Shown: in pieces, positions 9,084 through 17,325 of the stretch
Position numbering within the stretch: the stretch's first letter is position 1
Layout: each line of letters starts with the position of its first letter
NCBI RefSeq assembly: GCF_026239655.1
Contig: NZ_JAPIVO010000002.1
Location: 744,001 to 808,000, forward strand
Reading direction: 5' to 3'
From: Pedobacter sp. MR2016-24
Lineage (GTDB): Bacteria > Bacteroidota > Bacteroidia > Sphingobacteriales > Sphingobacteriaceae
Length of the DNA stretch: 64,000 nucleotides
Notes under the pieces: model-generated
Database searches by the model: none
What the model was told of the DNA's origin: nothing
What the model saw: the letters and a program-made list of their open reading frames with translations, nothing else
Made by a program: the position numbers and the translations under genes

Positions 9084-9509
9084 ATGATGAAAGCATTCAA
9101 ACTACTCGCGCTATTGGGATTTTTACTGACAGGTTCATTCAGCGCTTATTCACAAACAAATACTGGTAAGGTATATTTAATCAGGGTGACAGGTTACGCC
9201 GGGCTGGCTGTGAATTATCACTTTTATATTGACGGTAAGTTAGTGTGCAAGCAAAAAAACAAATCCTATTCTGTGCATGACCTCAGCGTGGGTGACCATA
9301 CCGTTAGTATCACTACCGGAGGATTACCAACTGCAAAAAAAACAGCTCCATTAAAAATTACAGTAATTGAGGGCAAAACCAATTATGTGAATGTAGTGAG
9401 CACAGAAGCCGGCTATGTAAACAAGATCAATTGTCAGGAAATTACCCGGAATTCTGCTGAACCACTTTTAGCGAAGGCTAAGGTAAAAACAAATTGTTTG
9501 GCCAAATAG
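9084..9509 (+). CDS. Small secreted protein, DUF2846-like
   Basis: 141 residues with a signal peptide (LLALLGFLLTGSFSAYSQ). The mature part is one beta-rich domain: KVYLIRVTGYAGLAVNYHFYI, then DGKLVC, then the pattern SYSVHDLSVGDHTVSI, resembling DUF2846/PEGA-like modules in which a small ligand- or peptidoglycan-associated sandwich follows the signal. Two adjacent ATG codons (9084, 9087) could both start it. It is transcribed away from the CsgG-like gene across a 146-base shared promoter region. Function unknown. Confidence 0.72.
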   Translation: MMKAFKLLALLGFLLTGSFSAYSQTNTGKVYLIRVTGYAGLAVNYHFYIDGKLVCKQKNKSYSVHDLSVGDHTVSITTGGLPTAKKTAPLKITVIEGKTNYVNVVSTEAGYVNKINCQEITRNSAEPLLAKAKVKTNCLAK

Positions 9510-9536
9510 TCAGGCATCCCTGTTCGATTGTATCAC

Positions 9537-9574
9537 TATATCAGGATGTCAACATATATTGATATCCTGATATA
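9537..9574. terminator. Hairpin between convergent genes
   Basis: A perfect 11-bp inverted repeat (9537-9547 and 9564-9574, TATATCAGGAT and complement) with a 16-base loop lies between two convergent genes. It probably terminates both, although there is no long T run. Confidence 0.55.
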
Positions 9575-9581
9575 AATGTGT

Positions 9582-10046
9582 TTAGTCTTCCTTATTTTTA
9601 TTGATCAGTTTTAACATGGTAGCGTTTAAGGCTGAAACATCCAGATCGGGGTTGGAGAAAAATTCCAGATCCGCGGTCTCGATAGCAGTAAGCGCCTTTT
9701 GAAGAACCGCACTTCCTGATGAGGTCAGGCTAATAGTTTTTGCCCTGGTATCTGTCTTGTGCTCTTTGCGGGTCAAAAACCTTTTTTCCTCTAAAGTACG
9801 CAGTACCTTTGATACCATCATTCGATCGGCATTGCCCTGATTGGCAATATCAATCTGGGTTACCGCATCATTTTCTTTTGAAAGCCAGGCGAGGGCAGCC
9901 AACAGTACAAATTGTGTCTGGGTAAGGTCTAGTGGATCCAATACACGTTTTAACTTTCGTTGCCATAATGTGGTCAATTGTCCGAGAAGATAACCCGGAC
10001 TGTCGTCCGGACTTTTGAAGTGAAAGTCAATATCCTTTTTTATCAT
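9582..10046 (-). CDS. MarR-family transcriptional regulator
   Basis: 154 residues when started at the ATG at 10046, one base after the stop of the upstream VOC gene. A longer frame reaching into that gene is less likely. The winged helix covers about residues 45-115: ALAWLSKENDAVTQIDIANQ and MMVSKVLRTLEEKRFLTR, followed by the wing with DTRAKTISLT. It is co-transcribed with the VOC gene and probably controls it through the GTTGTC/GACAAC repeat upstream of the operon. Confidence 0.87.
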   Translation of the reverse strand: MIKKDIDFHFKSPDDSPGYLLGQLTTLWQRKLKRVLDPLDLTQTQFVLLAALAWLSKENDAVTQIDIANQGNADRMMVSKVLRTLEEKRFLTRKEHKTDTRAKTISLTSSGSAVLQKALTAIETADLEFFSNPDLDVSALNATMLKLINKNKED

Positions 10047-10047
10047 T

Positions 10048-10419
10048 TTATGATAGGTTTTCAGTCTGTAAAAAAGTGATATTGTATCCATCAGGATCTT
10101 TTGCAATGATGATTTTTCCAAATGGGGTGTTTTGCACGGGGCCTGATAGCTGTACGTTTTTCTGTAATAAATCGGCCTGCAGCTCTTCTATCTTTCCATC
10201 AATAGCAAACCACAGCGATGTACCTACTCCTAGTTCCTTACCCTCTAAATCACCAATGGGCTTTCTGATTGCAAAGCTGGCTTCACCGTCTTTGTATTTG
10301 AAAATGCAGGCTGCGGGATTCGCAGCCCCGGTTAGCTCAAAGCCTAATTTGTTAGTGTAAAATTCTTTTGAAACTTCCAAGTCTCTTACCTGAAGAGAGG
10401 CAAATTCTAATTTTCTCAT
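10048..10419 (-). CDS. VOC-family protein (glyoxalase/bleomycin-resistance fold)
   Basis: 123 residues with the paired beta-alpha-beta-beta-beta modules of the vicinal-oxygen-chelate fold: LEFASLQVRDLEVSKEFYTN begins module one, and FGKIIIAKDPDGYNITFLQ closes module two with the usual DPDGY. Members are metal-dependent lyases, dioxygenases or drug-binding proteins. The metal ligands typical of true glyoxalase I are not clearly all present, so a binding or resistance role is equally possible. First gene of a two-gene operon with a MarR regulator; the spacing is one base. Confidence 0.85.
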   Translation of the reverse strand: MRKLEFASLQVRDLEVSKEFYTNKLGFELTGAANPAACIFKYKDGEASFAIRKPIGDLEGKELGVGTSLWFAIDGKIEELQADLLQKNVQLSGPVQNTPFGKIIIAKDPDGYNITFLQTENLS

Positions 10420-10431
10420 CGCGTTGTCTTT

Positions 10432-10464
10432 ATGTTGTCACAAATATAGTATACGCGACAACAT
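10432..10464. promoter_or_regulatory. Inverted repeat over the VOC-MarR promoter (candidate MarR operator)
   Basis: ATGTTGTC (10432-10439) and GACAACAT (10457-10464) form a perfect 8-bp inverted repeat with a 17-base spacer. The -7 element TATATTTG (minus strand, 10441-10448) sits between the arms, and a -33 TTG lies at 10469-10471 with a 20-base spacer. Binding here would block the promoter. Further GTTGTC copies occur at 10423 and 10498. Confidence 0.55.
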
Positions 10465-10667
10465 AATGCAAATGTATTTCAAAATATCTTTGATCTCGTT
10501 GTCATCGCGTCCGGAATGTCAAAATCAAAAGCTGGAAAATGAAATATATTGATTCGGTTTTCTCAAAATGAGAAGCTTACTGAGATTTATCTTTGCTTGC
10601 AGGTGAATGAGCTGCAATAATCTATATATTTGTGATAAGGATCACACTACCATCAGTAATTATTATA

Positions 10668-11228
10668 ATGCCTTCCCCCAATATACAAAGCGACTATGAA
10701 TTGATTGAATTATTAAAGCAGGAAAGCCTACCTGCGTTTAATGAGATCTACCATCGGTATTCGGGACCTATGTATAAGTTTGCATTTAGTATTTTAAAAG
10801 ATGAAGCTGAATGTGATGATATTTTACAAAATGTCTTTACCTGGTTATGGGACCATAGGAAAAACCTGAAGATCACTTCTTTAAAAGCTTATCTTTTTGC
10901 GGCTGTAAAATTTAACCTTGCCGGGGTAATCAGGGTTAGTCAGCGCAGGAGTGAAATTTTAGCAAATGCTCCGGCTTTGAATGAAGCCATTGAAGAGGAT
11001 AGTCTCGAGCTAAAGGAGCTGATAGAGATCATTAGATCCTTTACATCAAGTTTACCTGACAGGGCCCGGGAGATTTTCGAACTCTCGCGCAAAGAATATT
11101 TAACCAATAAAGAAATCGCCCTGCGTTTGGGAATCTCAGAAAAGACGGTAGAGAACCAGATGAATATTTCTTTAAAGAAATTGAAGGTACATTTGGGGCG
11201 TATGTCTTTTTGGTTAATGCTGATTTAA
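10668..11228 (+). CDS. ECF RNA polymerase sigma factor (FecI-like)
   Basis: 186 residues from ATG 10668; a GTG 12 codons earlier overlaps a -7-like TATATTTG and is unlikely. Region 2 is at about 25-90 (YHRYSGPMYKFAFSILKDE, then DDILQNVFTWLWDHR); region 4 is at about 120-175 (YLTNKEIALRLGISEKTVEN). It directs RNA polymerase to its own target promoters, normally the neighbouring SusC/SusD genes. A FecR-like anti-sigma follows, as in FecI-FecR-FecA type signalling where the receptor reports nutrient binding. A second -7-like box, TATCTTTG, lies at 10588. Confidence 0.92.
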   Translation: MPSPNIQSDYELIELLKQESLPAFNEIYHRYSGPMYKFAFSILKDEAECDDILQNVFTWLWDHRKNLKITSLKAYLFAAVKFNLAGVIRVSQRRSEILANAPALNEAIEEDSLELKELIEIIRSFTSSLPDRAREIFELSRKEYLTNKEIALRLGISEKTVENQMNISLKKLKVHLGRMSFWLMLI

Positions 11229-11312
11229 AAAAAAATCATTGGGCTTGGGTGCTGACCATAGTTGAGTTCTCTTATTAATGACGGGCAATTAAGAACCTGG
11301 CCAACTCAGCCA

Positions 11313-12431
11313 ATGACAGCTAACAATGAATTGCTCCTTATCATGGAGCGCATTTCTAATTCCACTGCAACTGATGCCGAAATTGCTCAATTCAATGTTT
11401 GGTGCGACTCTTTTAAAGGGGCAGACCCAGCAATTCAGAACCTCGGGGAGATTAAAGAAAGAGTTCTTTCACGTGTCCACCGCAATATATCTCCAAAGCC
11501 CAAGGTTTTTCCGCTATATATTAAATGTATTGCTGTCGCCTCAATAGCGTCGATGGTGATTGGAATATGGTTTTTTACCACTTCACGTATCAGGCTGAAA
11601 GCTGCTGAATTCCGCTATGCCAACGACGTTGCCCCGGGTAAACATGCTGCTACACTTACGCTTGCTAACGGGAAAAAAATCTATCTTACTGATGCTGCAG
11701 CCGGTAATCTGGCTAATGAATCTGGTGTCAGCATCTCCAGGAACGCAAAGGGAGAAATCGTTTACACGATCACTGAGAATAGTAACGCTGCTGCGGGTGT
11801 CATGAATAAGCTGGAAACATCACGTGGTGAGCAGACGCAGGTGCGGTTACCTGATGGCAGTACGGTTTGTCTAAACGCAGCATCTTCACTAAAGTATCCT
11901 GTATCATTTGTGAACCAAAAGAATCGAAAGGTCAGTCTTTCCGGTGAGGGATATTTTGAAATTGCAAAGGATAAAACGCATCCATTTATTGTAGAAAGCA
12001 AAGGTCAGGAAATAAAAGTATTGGGTACACATTTCAATATTAACGCTTATAGCGACGAATCAAGCTCAAAAACTACCTTGCTTGAAGGTAGTATATTGAT
12101 CAGTACTGTAAACAATAGTCAAACCTTAATTCCCGGATCTGAAGCGACTAATGACGGAAAAAATATCAATGTTCAACTGGTAGATACGGAACTGGCCGTT
12201 GCCTGGAAAAATAATCTGTTCTTATTTGAGAATGAGGAATTAGGGAGCATTATGCGACAAGTGGAACGCTGGTATAATGTAGAGGTCATATATAGTGACA
12301 ACATCGCTCATGAGCGGTTTGGCGGTGGCGTTTCCAGATTTAATAGTGTTGCTAAACTATTGAAATCCCTTGAGGCTACCGGGAAAGTACACTTCAGAAT
12401 TGAAGACCGAAAAATTTATGTATTCAAATAA
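11313..12431 (+). CDS. FecR-family anti-sigma factor
   Basis: 372 residues from ATG 11313. Cytosolic N-terminal domain, one membrane segment at about residues 70-90 (IKCIAVASIASMVIGIWFF), and a periplasmic FecR domain: GEQTQVRLPDGSTVCLNAAS, then EGYFEIAKDKTHPFIVES, then a C-terminal DUF4974-like region (YNVEVIYSDNIAHERFGG). It holds the ECF sigma until the SusC partner with its STN domain signals uptake. It sits between the sigma gene and SusC. An upstream TTG in frame would add 17 residues and is less likely. Confidence 0.92.
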   Translation: MTANNELLLIMERISNSTATDAEIAQFNVWCDSFKGADPAIQNLGEIKERVLSRVHRNISPKPKVFPLYIKCIAVASIASMVIGIWFFTTSRIRLKAAEFRYANDVAPGKHAATLTLANGKKIYLTDAAAGNLANESGVSISRNAKGEIVYTITENSNAAAGVMNKLETSRGEQTQVRLPDGSTVCLNAASSLKYPVSFVNQKNRKVSLSGEGYFEIAKDKTHPFIVESKGQEIKVLGTHFNINAYSDESSSKTTLLEGSILISTVNNSQTLIPGSEATNDGKNINVQLVDTELAVAWKNNLFLFENEELGSIMRQVERWYNVEVIYSDNIAHERFGGGVSRFNSVAKLLKSLEATGKVHFRIEDRKIYVFK

Positions 12432-12504
12432 TCAATTAATAATTAACCACACAATTATGATGAAAATCTACAAAAACGACTCTTAGATGGCTGAGAAATA
12501 AACG

Positions 12505-12533
12505 AACCGGAAGTGCTGTTCACACTTCCGGTT
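12505..12533 (+). terminator. Leader hairpin 1 between FecR and SusC
   Basis: A perfect 11-bp stem (12505-12515 and 12523-12533, AACCGGAAGTG and complement) with a 7-base loop. There is no T run after it, so it may be an attenuator, a processing site or an mRNA-stability element rather than a full terminator. It would separate low expression of sigma/anti-sigma from high expression of SusC/SusD. Confidence 0.6.
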
Positions 12534-12570
12534 GCAGTCTGGCAAAATCAATTAACAATCAACTTTAACT

Positions 12571-12606
12571 GCATGTACCAAAGTTTTCGAGGCTGGAGGT
12601 ACATGC
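12571..12606 (+). promoter_or_regulatory. Leader hairpin 2 just before SusC
   Basis: GCATGTACC (12571-12579) and GGTACATGC (12598-12606) form a perfect 9-bp stem with an 18-base loop, ending 18 bases before the SusC start codon. It is close enough to affect translation initiation or 5' stability of the susC message. Confidence 0.5.
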
Positions 12607-12624
12607 TAAAACCAAACCTAACAA

Positions 12625-15600
12625 ATGTATATAAATTATACCAGGAACCGCTGTGCGCAAGTATGGCCGTACCAAAAAATATTGCTTATTATGCGACTCA
12701 CCACCGTATTACTGATGATATGTCTAATGCAGGTTAGCGGAGCCAGCGTTGCACAGAAAATCAGCCTTTCTAAATCAAATGCCTCATTAAAAGCTGTGCT
12801 GAAAGACATCAGAATTCAGAGCGGATACGTTTTTCTATATAATGAAGGACAAATCAGAAATGCCCGCCCTGTAACCATTAAAGTAACCAATGCAGATTTT
12901 AATGAGGTACTCGACCAGATTTTTGCTGGGCAACCTTTGACATTTATCGTCAATGAGAAAACTATTACAGTGAAAGAGCGAAAAGTGTCTTTCTTGGATC
13001 GCGTAGTAAATGCATTAGCAGCTATTGATGTTACCGGCCGTATTGTAGATCAGAATGGATCCCCTGTTTCCGGAGCAACCATATTGGTCAAAGGAGCAAA
13101 CAGGTCAACTCTTTCGAATGCATCAGGATATTTCAGTATCAATGGCCTTGATGAAAAATCGATATTAATTATCAGTTCTGTAGGCTATCTGACCAGGGAG
13201 ATTAATGTAAATAAGGATCTGGGAAGTGTCATGCTGGAAATTAGTAATGCCAAACTGGATGAAGTAGTAGTGGTGGCCTATGGCACTACCACCAGACGTC
13301 TGAATACCGGGGCCGTAAGTCCGGTTTCTGGCAACGAGATTAGACAGCAGCCTGTTTCCAATCCAATCCTCGCATTAGGCGGACGCGTGCCAGGCTTGTT
13401 TATTACACAGAGTGCAGGCTATGCAGGCGCAACTTATTCCGCTTCTATCCGCGGACAAACGAGTTTAGGTTTTCAGTCCAGCACTCCATTATATGTTATT
13501 GACGGCATCCCCTTTGGCGACAGGCCAGTGGAGCAGACTGCAGGCGGTGCTGGTTTGCTGGGTTTTAGTCCGCTTAACAATATAAGCCCGGACGAGATTG
13601 AAAGTATTAACGTACTCAAGGATGCTGATGCTACAGCCATATATGGTTCCCGTGGCGCAAATGGCGTAATTCTGATTACCACAAAAAAGGGGAGGGCAGG
13701 TAATACCCAGCTTTCTGTCGACGTGAACTCAGGATTTGGTGAAGTAACCAACAGGGTAAAGATGCTGGGTACTGCGGATTATCTGAGGATCAGGACGCAG
13801 GCTTTTGCAAATGAGGGTATTGTCCCAACGGTTATCAACGCACCGGATCTGCTGTTCTGGGATCAGTCAGCATATACCAATATCCCTGATTTGTTGATAG
13901 GACATACCGCTCATCAAACTAAGGCCGCGTTTAATATATCTGGCGGAGACGTTTATAACCAGTTTATTTTTGGCGGGAACTACCGGCGGGAATCTACCGT
14001 GATGAAAACATCTACCAGAGATGAGGCAGTGCAATTCCATACGAGTATGCAGCATAGGAGCACAAACGAAAAGTTCAGCATTTCCCTATCGGCAAGTTAC
14101 AATACAGACAATAACAGTGTGCCAAATTACAATATCGCAATAACGAATTATTCGTTACCGCCCAATTACCCATTATACGAAGCCGATGGCAACTTGTATT
14201 TTGGACCGGGCTACAACAATCCTCTTGCGCCGTTCAATTCTATCAGCAGCCTGAAATCAACCAATCTGGTAAGTAGTGTGAATATGAGCTATAAAATAGT
14301 GAAGGGGCTGACTGCTAAGGCTGATCTGGGTTACAATTACAATAATGTTTTCAGCACTACCATAACGCCGGCAAGTGCAAGCAACCCGCTCCTGAATTAT
14401 TCTCCTACATCAACGCTCGGCAATAATTTTATTAAGACCTACATAGCCGAACCACAACTAAACTACAGCCATGCGTGGGGAAAAGGAAAACTGACCGCCC
14501 TGGTTGGTGGCAGCTGGCAGCAGATGGAAAGTACGCAGCCTTACTTTGTAATGGGCACTTTCTCTAATCCTCAGCTGGCAACCAGCCTGAACGCACTGAC
14601 CGTAATCTATAGCTCTTCGGGATATAATAATTATAAATATGATTCCGGATTTGGGAGACTTGAATACGATTACGACGGCAAATACCTTCTCAGTGGTAAT
14701 TTACGGCGTGATGGCTCCTCGAGGTTTGGGGCTGAAAGGCCTTTCGGAACTTTTGGTAGTGGGGCAGCAGCATGGATTTTTTCTAAAGAGGACTTTAGTA
14801 TCTCAACTATGCCCTGGTTAAGTTTTGGAAAGTTGCGTGCCAGCTATGGCACCATAGGCAGTGATAAATCTATCCAGGATTACGCTACATTAAGTACTTA
14901 CAATCCCGGTATCGGCTATGGTCCTACATCCAGCATTTCGCCTTCACGCATCAATAACCCTTATCTGCAGTGGGAAGTGACGAAGAAATTGGATTTTGCT
15001 TTGGAACTTGGTTTTTTAAACGACCGCATTTTCCTTTCTGCAAATTACTACCGAAATCGTTCAAATAATTTGCTCGGCAACATGCCTCTGCCAATACAGG
15101 CCGGATTTAATGATTATAGTGCCAATCTTCCTGCTACTGTACAGAATAAAGGTTTGGAATTTGAACTCTCTACCTTGAATGTTAAAACTCAAAGTCTTAC
15201 GTGGCGGACTTCGTTTAACATCTCTAGCCCCCGTAATAAACTGCTTGCCTTCCCGGATCTGGATAACTCTGTTTATGCGAATACTTATGTTGTTGGTCAT
15301 TCCCTTAACCTGATTACCGCGCTGCACTCGACCGGCATAGTTGACGGTATTGCCACAGCACAGGATATGAATGGCGACGGTATGATCACTTCAGGATTGG
15401 CTGCGAATGGGAGCGGCGACTTTATTGTGGCCGGCACTTCCGATCCAAAATTTTTTGGCGGTCTGAACAATACATTTAATTACAGAGGATTTCAACTGGA
15501 TTTCCTTTTTCAGTTTGTGAACAGAAAGGCAAGAAGGGGTGATCTGAATTTTACAGCATATCCTGGAACGGGTTACAATATTCCGGAAAGCTTTCTGGAT

Positions 15601-15897
15601 GTTCCGCTGAAGTATTCTTCAAGGTATGGTACGCCGGCGACTAATGCCTTTTATTATTACACAGCTTCAGACGCTGTTATAGAAAGTGCATCATTTGTGC
15701 GACTAAAAAATGTTTCCCTGTCGTACACCTTCCCGTTGGCCATAGCAAAACAGTTCAAAATTTCGGCACTCCAGCTATATTGCCATGGGCAGAATCTCCT
15801 GACCTTCAGTAAATATAAAGGATTGGATCCTGAAACATTAACCACTAGTCTCCCACCGCTACGCATGCTGGTAACTGGTATCAAATTCACTTTATAA
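12625..15897 (+). CDS. SusC/RagA-family TonB-linked outer-membrane receptor with STN domain
   Basis: 1090 residues. A long signal region reaches the hydrophobic LRLTT-like segment (MRLTTVLLMICLMQVSGASV). An STN signalling domain follows (about 45-115, LSKSNASLKAVLKDIRIQSG), then a carboxypeptidase-regulatory-like beta domain (about 133-200, GRIVDQNGSPVSGATILV), a plug with STPLYVIDGIPF and ATAIYGSRGANGVILITTKK, and a barrel ending GIKFTL. It imports a nutrient using TonB energy, and the STN domain contacts the FecR periplasmic part. The next gene is its SusD partner, 11 bases away. The extended N-terminus from ATG 12625 is typical of these receptors. Substrate unknown. Confidence 0.94.
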   Translation: MYINYTRNRCAQVWPYQKILLIMRLTTVLLMICLMQVSGASVAQKISLSKSNASLKAVLKDIRIQSGYVFLYNEGQIRNARPVTIKVTNADFNEVLDQIFAGQPLTFIVNEKTITVKERKVSFLDRVVNALAAIDVTGRIVDQNGSPVSGATILVKGANRSTLSNASGYFSINGLDEKSILIISSVGYLTREINVNKDLGSVMLEISNAKLDEVVVVAYGTTTRRLNTGAVSPVSGNEIRQQPVSNPILALGGRVPGLFITQSAGYAGATYSASIRGQTSLGFQSSTPLYVIDGIPFGDRPVEQTAGGAGLLGFSPLNNISPDEIESINVLKDADATAIYGSRGANGVILITTKKGRAGNTQLSVDVNSGFGEVTNRVKMLGTADYLRIRTQAFANEGIVPTVINAPDLLFWDQSAYTNIPDLLIGHTAHQTKAAFNISGGDVYNQFIFGGNYRRESTVMKTSTRDEAVQFHTSMQHRSTNEKFSISLSASYNTDNNSVPNYNIAITNYSLPPNYPLYEADGNLYFGPGYNNPLAPFNSISSLKSTNLVSSVNMSYKIVKGLTAKADLGYNYNNVFSTTITPASASNPLLNYSPTSTLGNNFIKTYIAEPQLNYSHAWGKGKLTALVGGSWQQMESTQPYFVMGTFSNPQLATSLNALTVIYSSSGYNNYKYDSGFGRLEYDYDGKYLLSGNLRRDGSSRFGAERPFGTFGSGAAAWIFSKEDFSISTMPWLSFGKLRASYGTIGSDKSIQDYATLSTYNPGIGYGPTSSISPSRINNPYLQWEVTKKLDFALELGFLNDRIFLSANYYRNRSNNLLGNMPLPIQAGFNDYSANLPATVQNKGLEFELSTLNVKTQSLTWRTSFNISSPRNKLLAFPDLDNSVYANTYVVGHSLNLITALHSTGIVDGIATAQDMNGDGMITSGLAANGSGDFIVAGTSDPKFFGGLNNTFNYRGFQLDFLFQFVNRKARRGDLNFTAYPGTGYNIPESFLDVPLKYSSRYGTPATNAFYYYTASDAVIESASFVRLKNVSLSYTFPLAIAKQFKISALQLYCHGQNLLTFSKYKGLDPETLTTSLPPLRMLVTGIKFTL

Positions 15898-15908
15898 CCC
15901 TTGTATCC

Positions 15909-17282
15909 ATGAAATTAGATCATACATTTAAAATATTCGCCGCAGTTGGATTAGTACTGCTATTGGGTTCCTGTAAAAAATTAATTGACGTGGGACCTTC
16001 AAAGACTGAACTGCTTACGACTACAGTTTTTAAGGATTCAGCCACCGTGCAGTCGACCTTGGCAGGCCTGTACGAATCCTTTGCCCCTCAGACCGGAGCT
16101 TACCGGAACAGTATCTCCACATTGCTGGCATTGAGTGCCGATGAGCTCCAGTACAATGGTAATAATTTTGACGCATTTACGAATAACGCCATTTTATCTA
16201 CAGACGGAAATGCAGCAGGTATCTGGGAAGACTCTTATAAAACTATTTATGTAGCAAATGCAATATTGGAAGGCGTGTCCTCCGCAGACGGCATCTCCCT
16301 GAGGTTTAAGCACCAGGCTTCGGCTGAGGCGAGGTTCATCAGGGCTTTTTGTTACTTCTACCTGGTAAATGTATATGGAGATGTGCCTCTGGTGTTGAGT
16401 ACGGATGTTTCTAAGAATGCGAATATGGCAAGAACAGCTGCAGCTGAAGTCTACAGTCAAATCATCGAAGACCTGAAATTTGCACAGGCTAACCTGCCAT
16501 CGGATTATTCAATTTCTGATGGCAGCAGGACCCGAGCAAACAGATGGGTAGCTACAGCCATGCTGGCAAGGGTATATTTGTACAATAAGAACTGGACAGC
16601 AGCCGAAACTCAGGCCAGTAGCATCATCAATAATGAAAGTCTGTTTGAATTGAACGCCAACCTGAATTCCGTTTTTAGTGCGACCAGCAAAGAGGCAATA
16701 TGGCAATTGTATAATGATAACAGCGGTTATACCTGGTACGCCACAGAGGTGTTGCCAAACCCCGTGACGCAGATTCCAACTTACTTTTTAACTCCTGCGC
16801 TGCTTGGGGCATTTGAGACAAATGATGCCAGAAAAGCCAACTGGGTAGGAAGCACTATTTACAGCGAGCTTGTTTATAGTTATCCTTATAAATATAGGAG
16901 CTTGCAAAGCGGCTCAAATACAGAGTATTATACCATACTCAGACTGGCCGAGCTATACCTTATCAGGGCGGAGGCCCGTGCACAGCTTGGTAATACTACA
17001 GGTGCCCGGGAAGATATATTTGTTTTACGTGGCCGTGCCGGGCTGGGCAATACGCCGGCTGTGGATAAAGAGGGGCTTTTACTTGCCATTGAACAGGAAC
17101 GCAGGATTGAACTCAACAGTGAATGGGGACACCGATGGCTCGATCTTAAACGTACGGGACGTATCAATGCCGTACTTGGAGCTGTAAAACCTTCCTGGAA
17201 GCCATCGGCAGCGCTGTATCCTGTGCCTAACGGACAACGTATATTGAACCGTAGCCTTACACAGAACCCCGGCTATAATTAA
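15909..17282 (+). CDS. SusD/RagB-family outer-membrane lipoprotein
   Basis: 457 residues with signal peptide and lipobox LLGSC at about residue 22, then KKLIDVGPSKTELLTTTVFK, the usual SusD N-terminal motif. TPR-like helices include EARFIRAFCYFYLVNVYGDV and RWVATAMLARVYLY; the C-terminal part has EQERRIELNSEWGHRWLDLK. It forms the surface lid of the preceding SusC. The length is the same as the SusD at 197, but the internal sequence is distinct, so the two loci probably take up different ligands. Confidence 0.93.
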   Translation: MKLDHTFKIFAAVGLVLLLGSCKKLIDVGPSKTELLTTTVFKDSATVQSTLAGLYESFAPQTGAYRNSISTLLALSADELQYNGNNFDAFTNNAILSTDGNAAGIWEDSYKTIYVANAILEGVSSADGISLRFKHQASAEARFIRAFCYFYLVNVYGDVPLVLSTDVSKNANMARTAAAEVYSQIIEDLKFAQANLPSDYSISDGSRTRANRWVATAMLARVYLYNKNWTAAETQASSIINNESLFELNANLNSVFSATSKEAIWQLYNDNSGYTWYATEVLPNPVTQIPTYFLTPALLGAFETNDARKANWVGSTIYSELVYSYPYKYRSLQSGSNTEYYTILRLAELYLIRAEARAQLGNTTGAREDIFVLRGRAGLGNTPAVDKEGLLLAIEQERRIELNSEWGHRWLDLKRTGRINAVLGAVKPSWKPSAALYPVPNGQRILNRSLTQNPGYN

Positions 17283-17325
17283 TGATTGTAACCAAATAAA
17301 TAATGATATTTTCAACCAAATAGAT

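Noticed and set aside
10047-10121. Longer start of the MarR gene at 9582 reaching into the VOC gene
   Set aside because: It would overlap the VOC gene; the ATG at 10046 is one base from the VOC stop and gives a normal MarR length.
12513-12737. A 74-codon frame across the SusC leader and start
   Set aside because: It overlaps the SusC start in another frame and contains the leader hairpin; more likely leader sequence than a gene.
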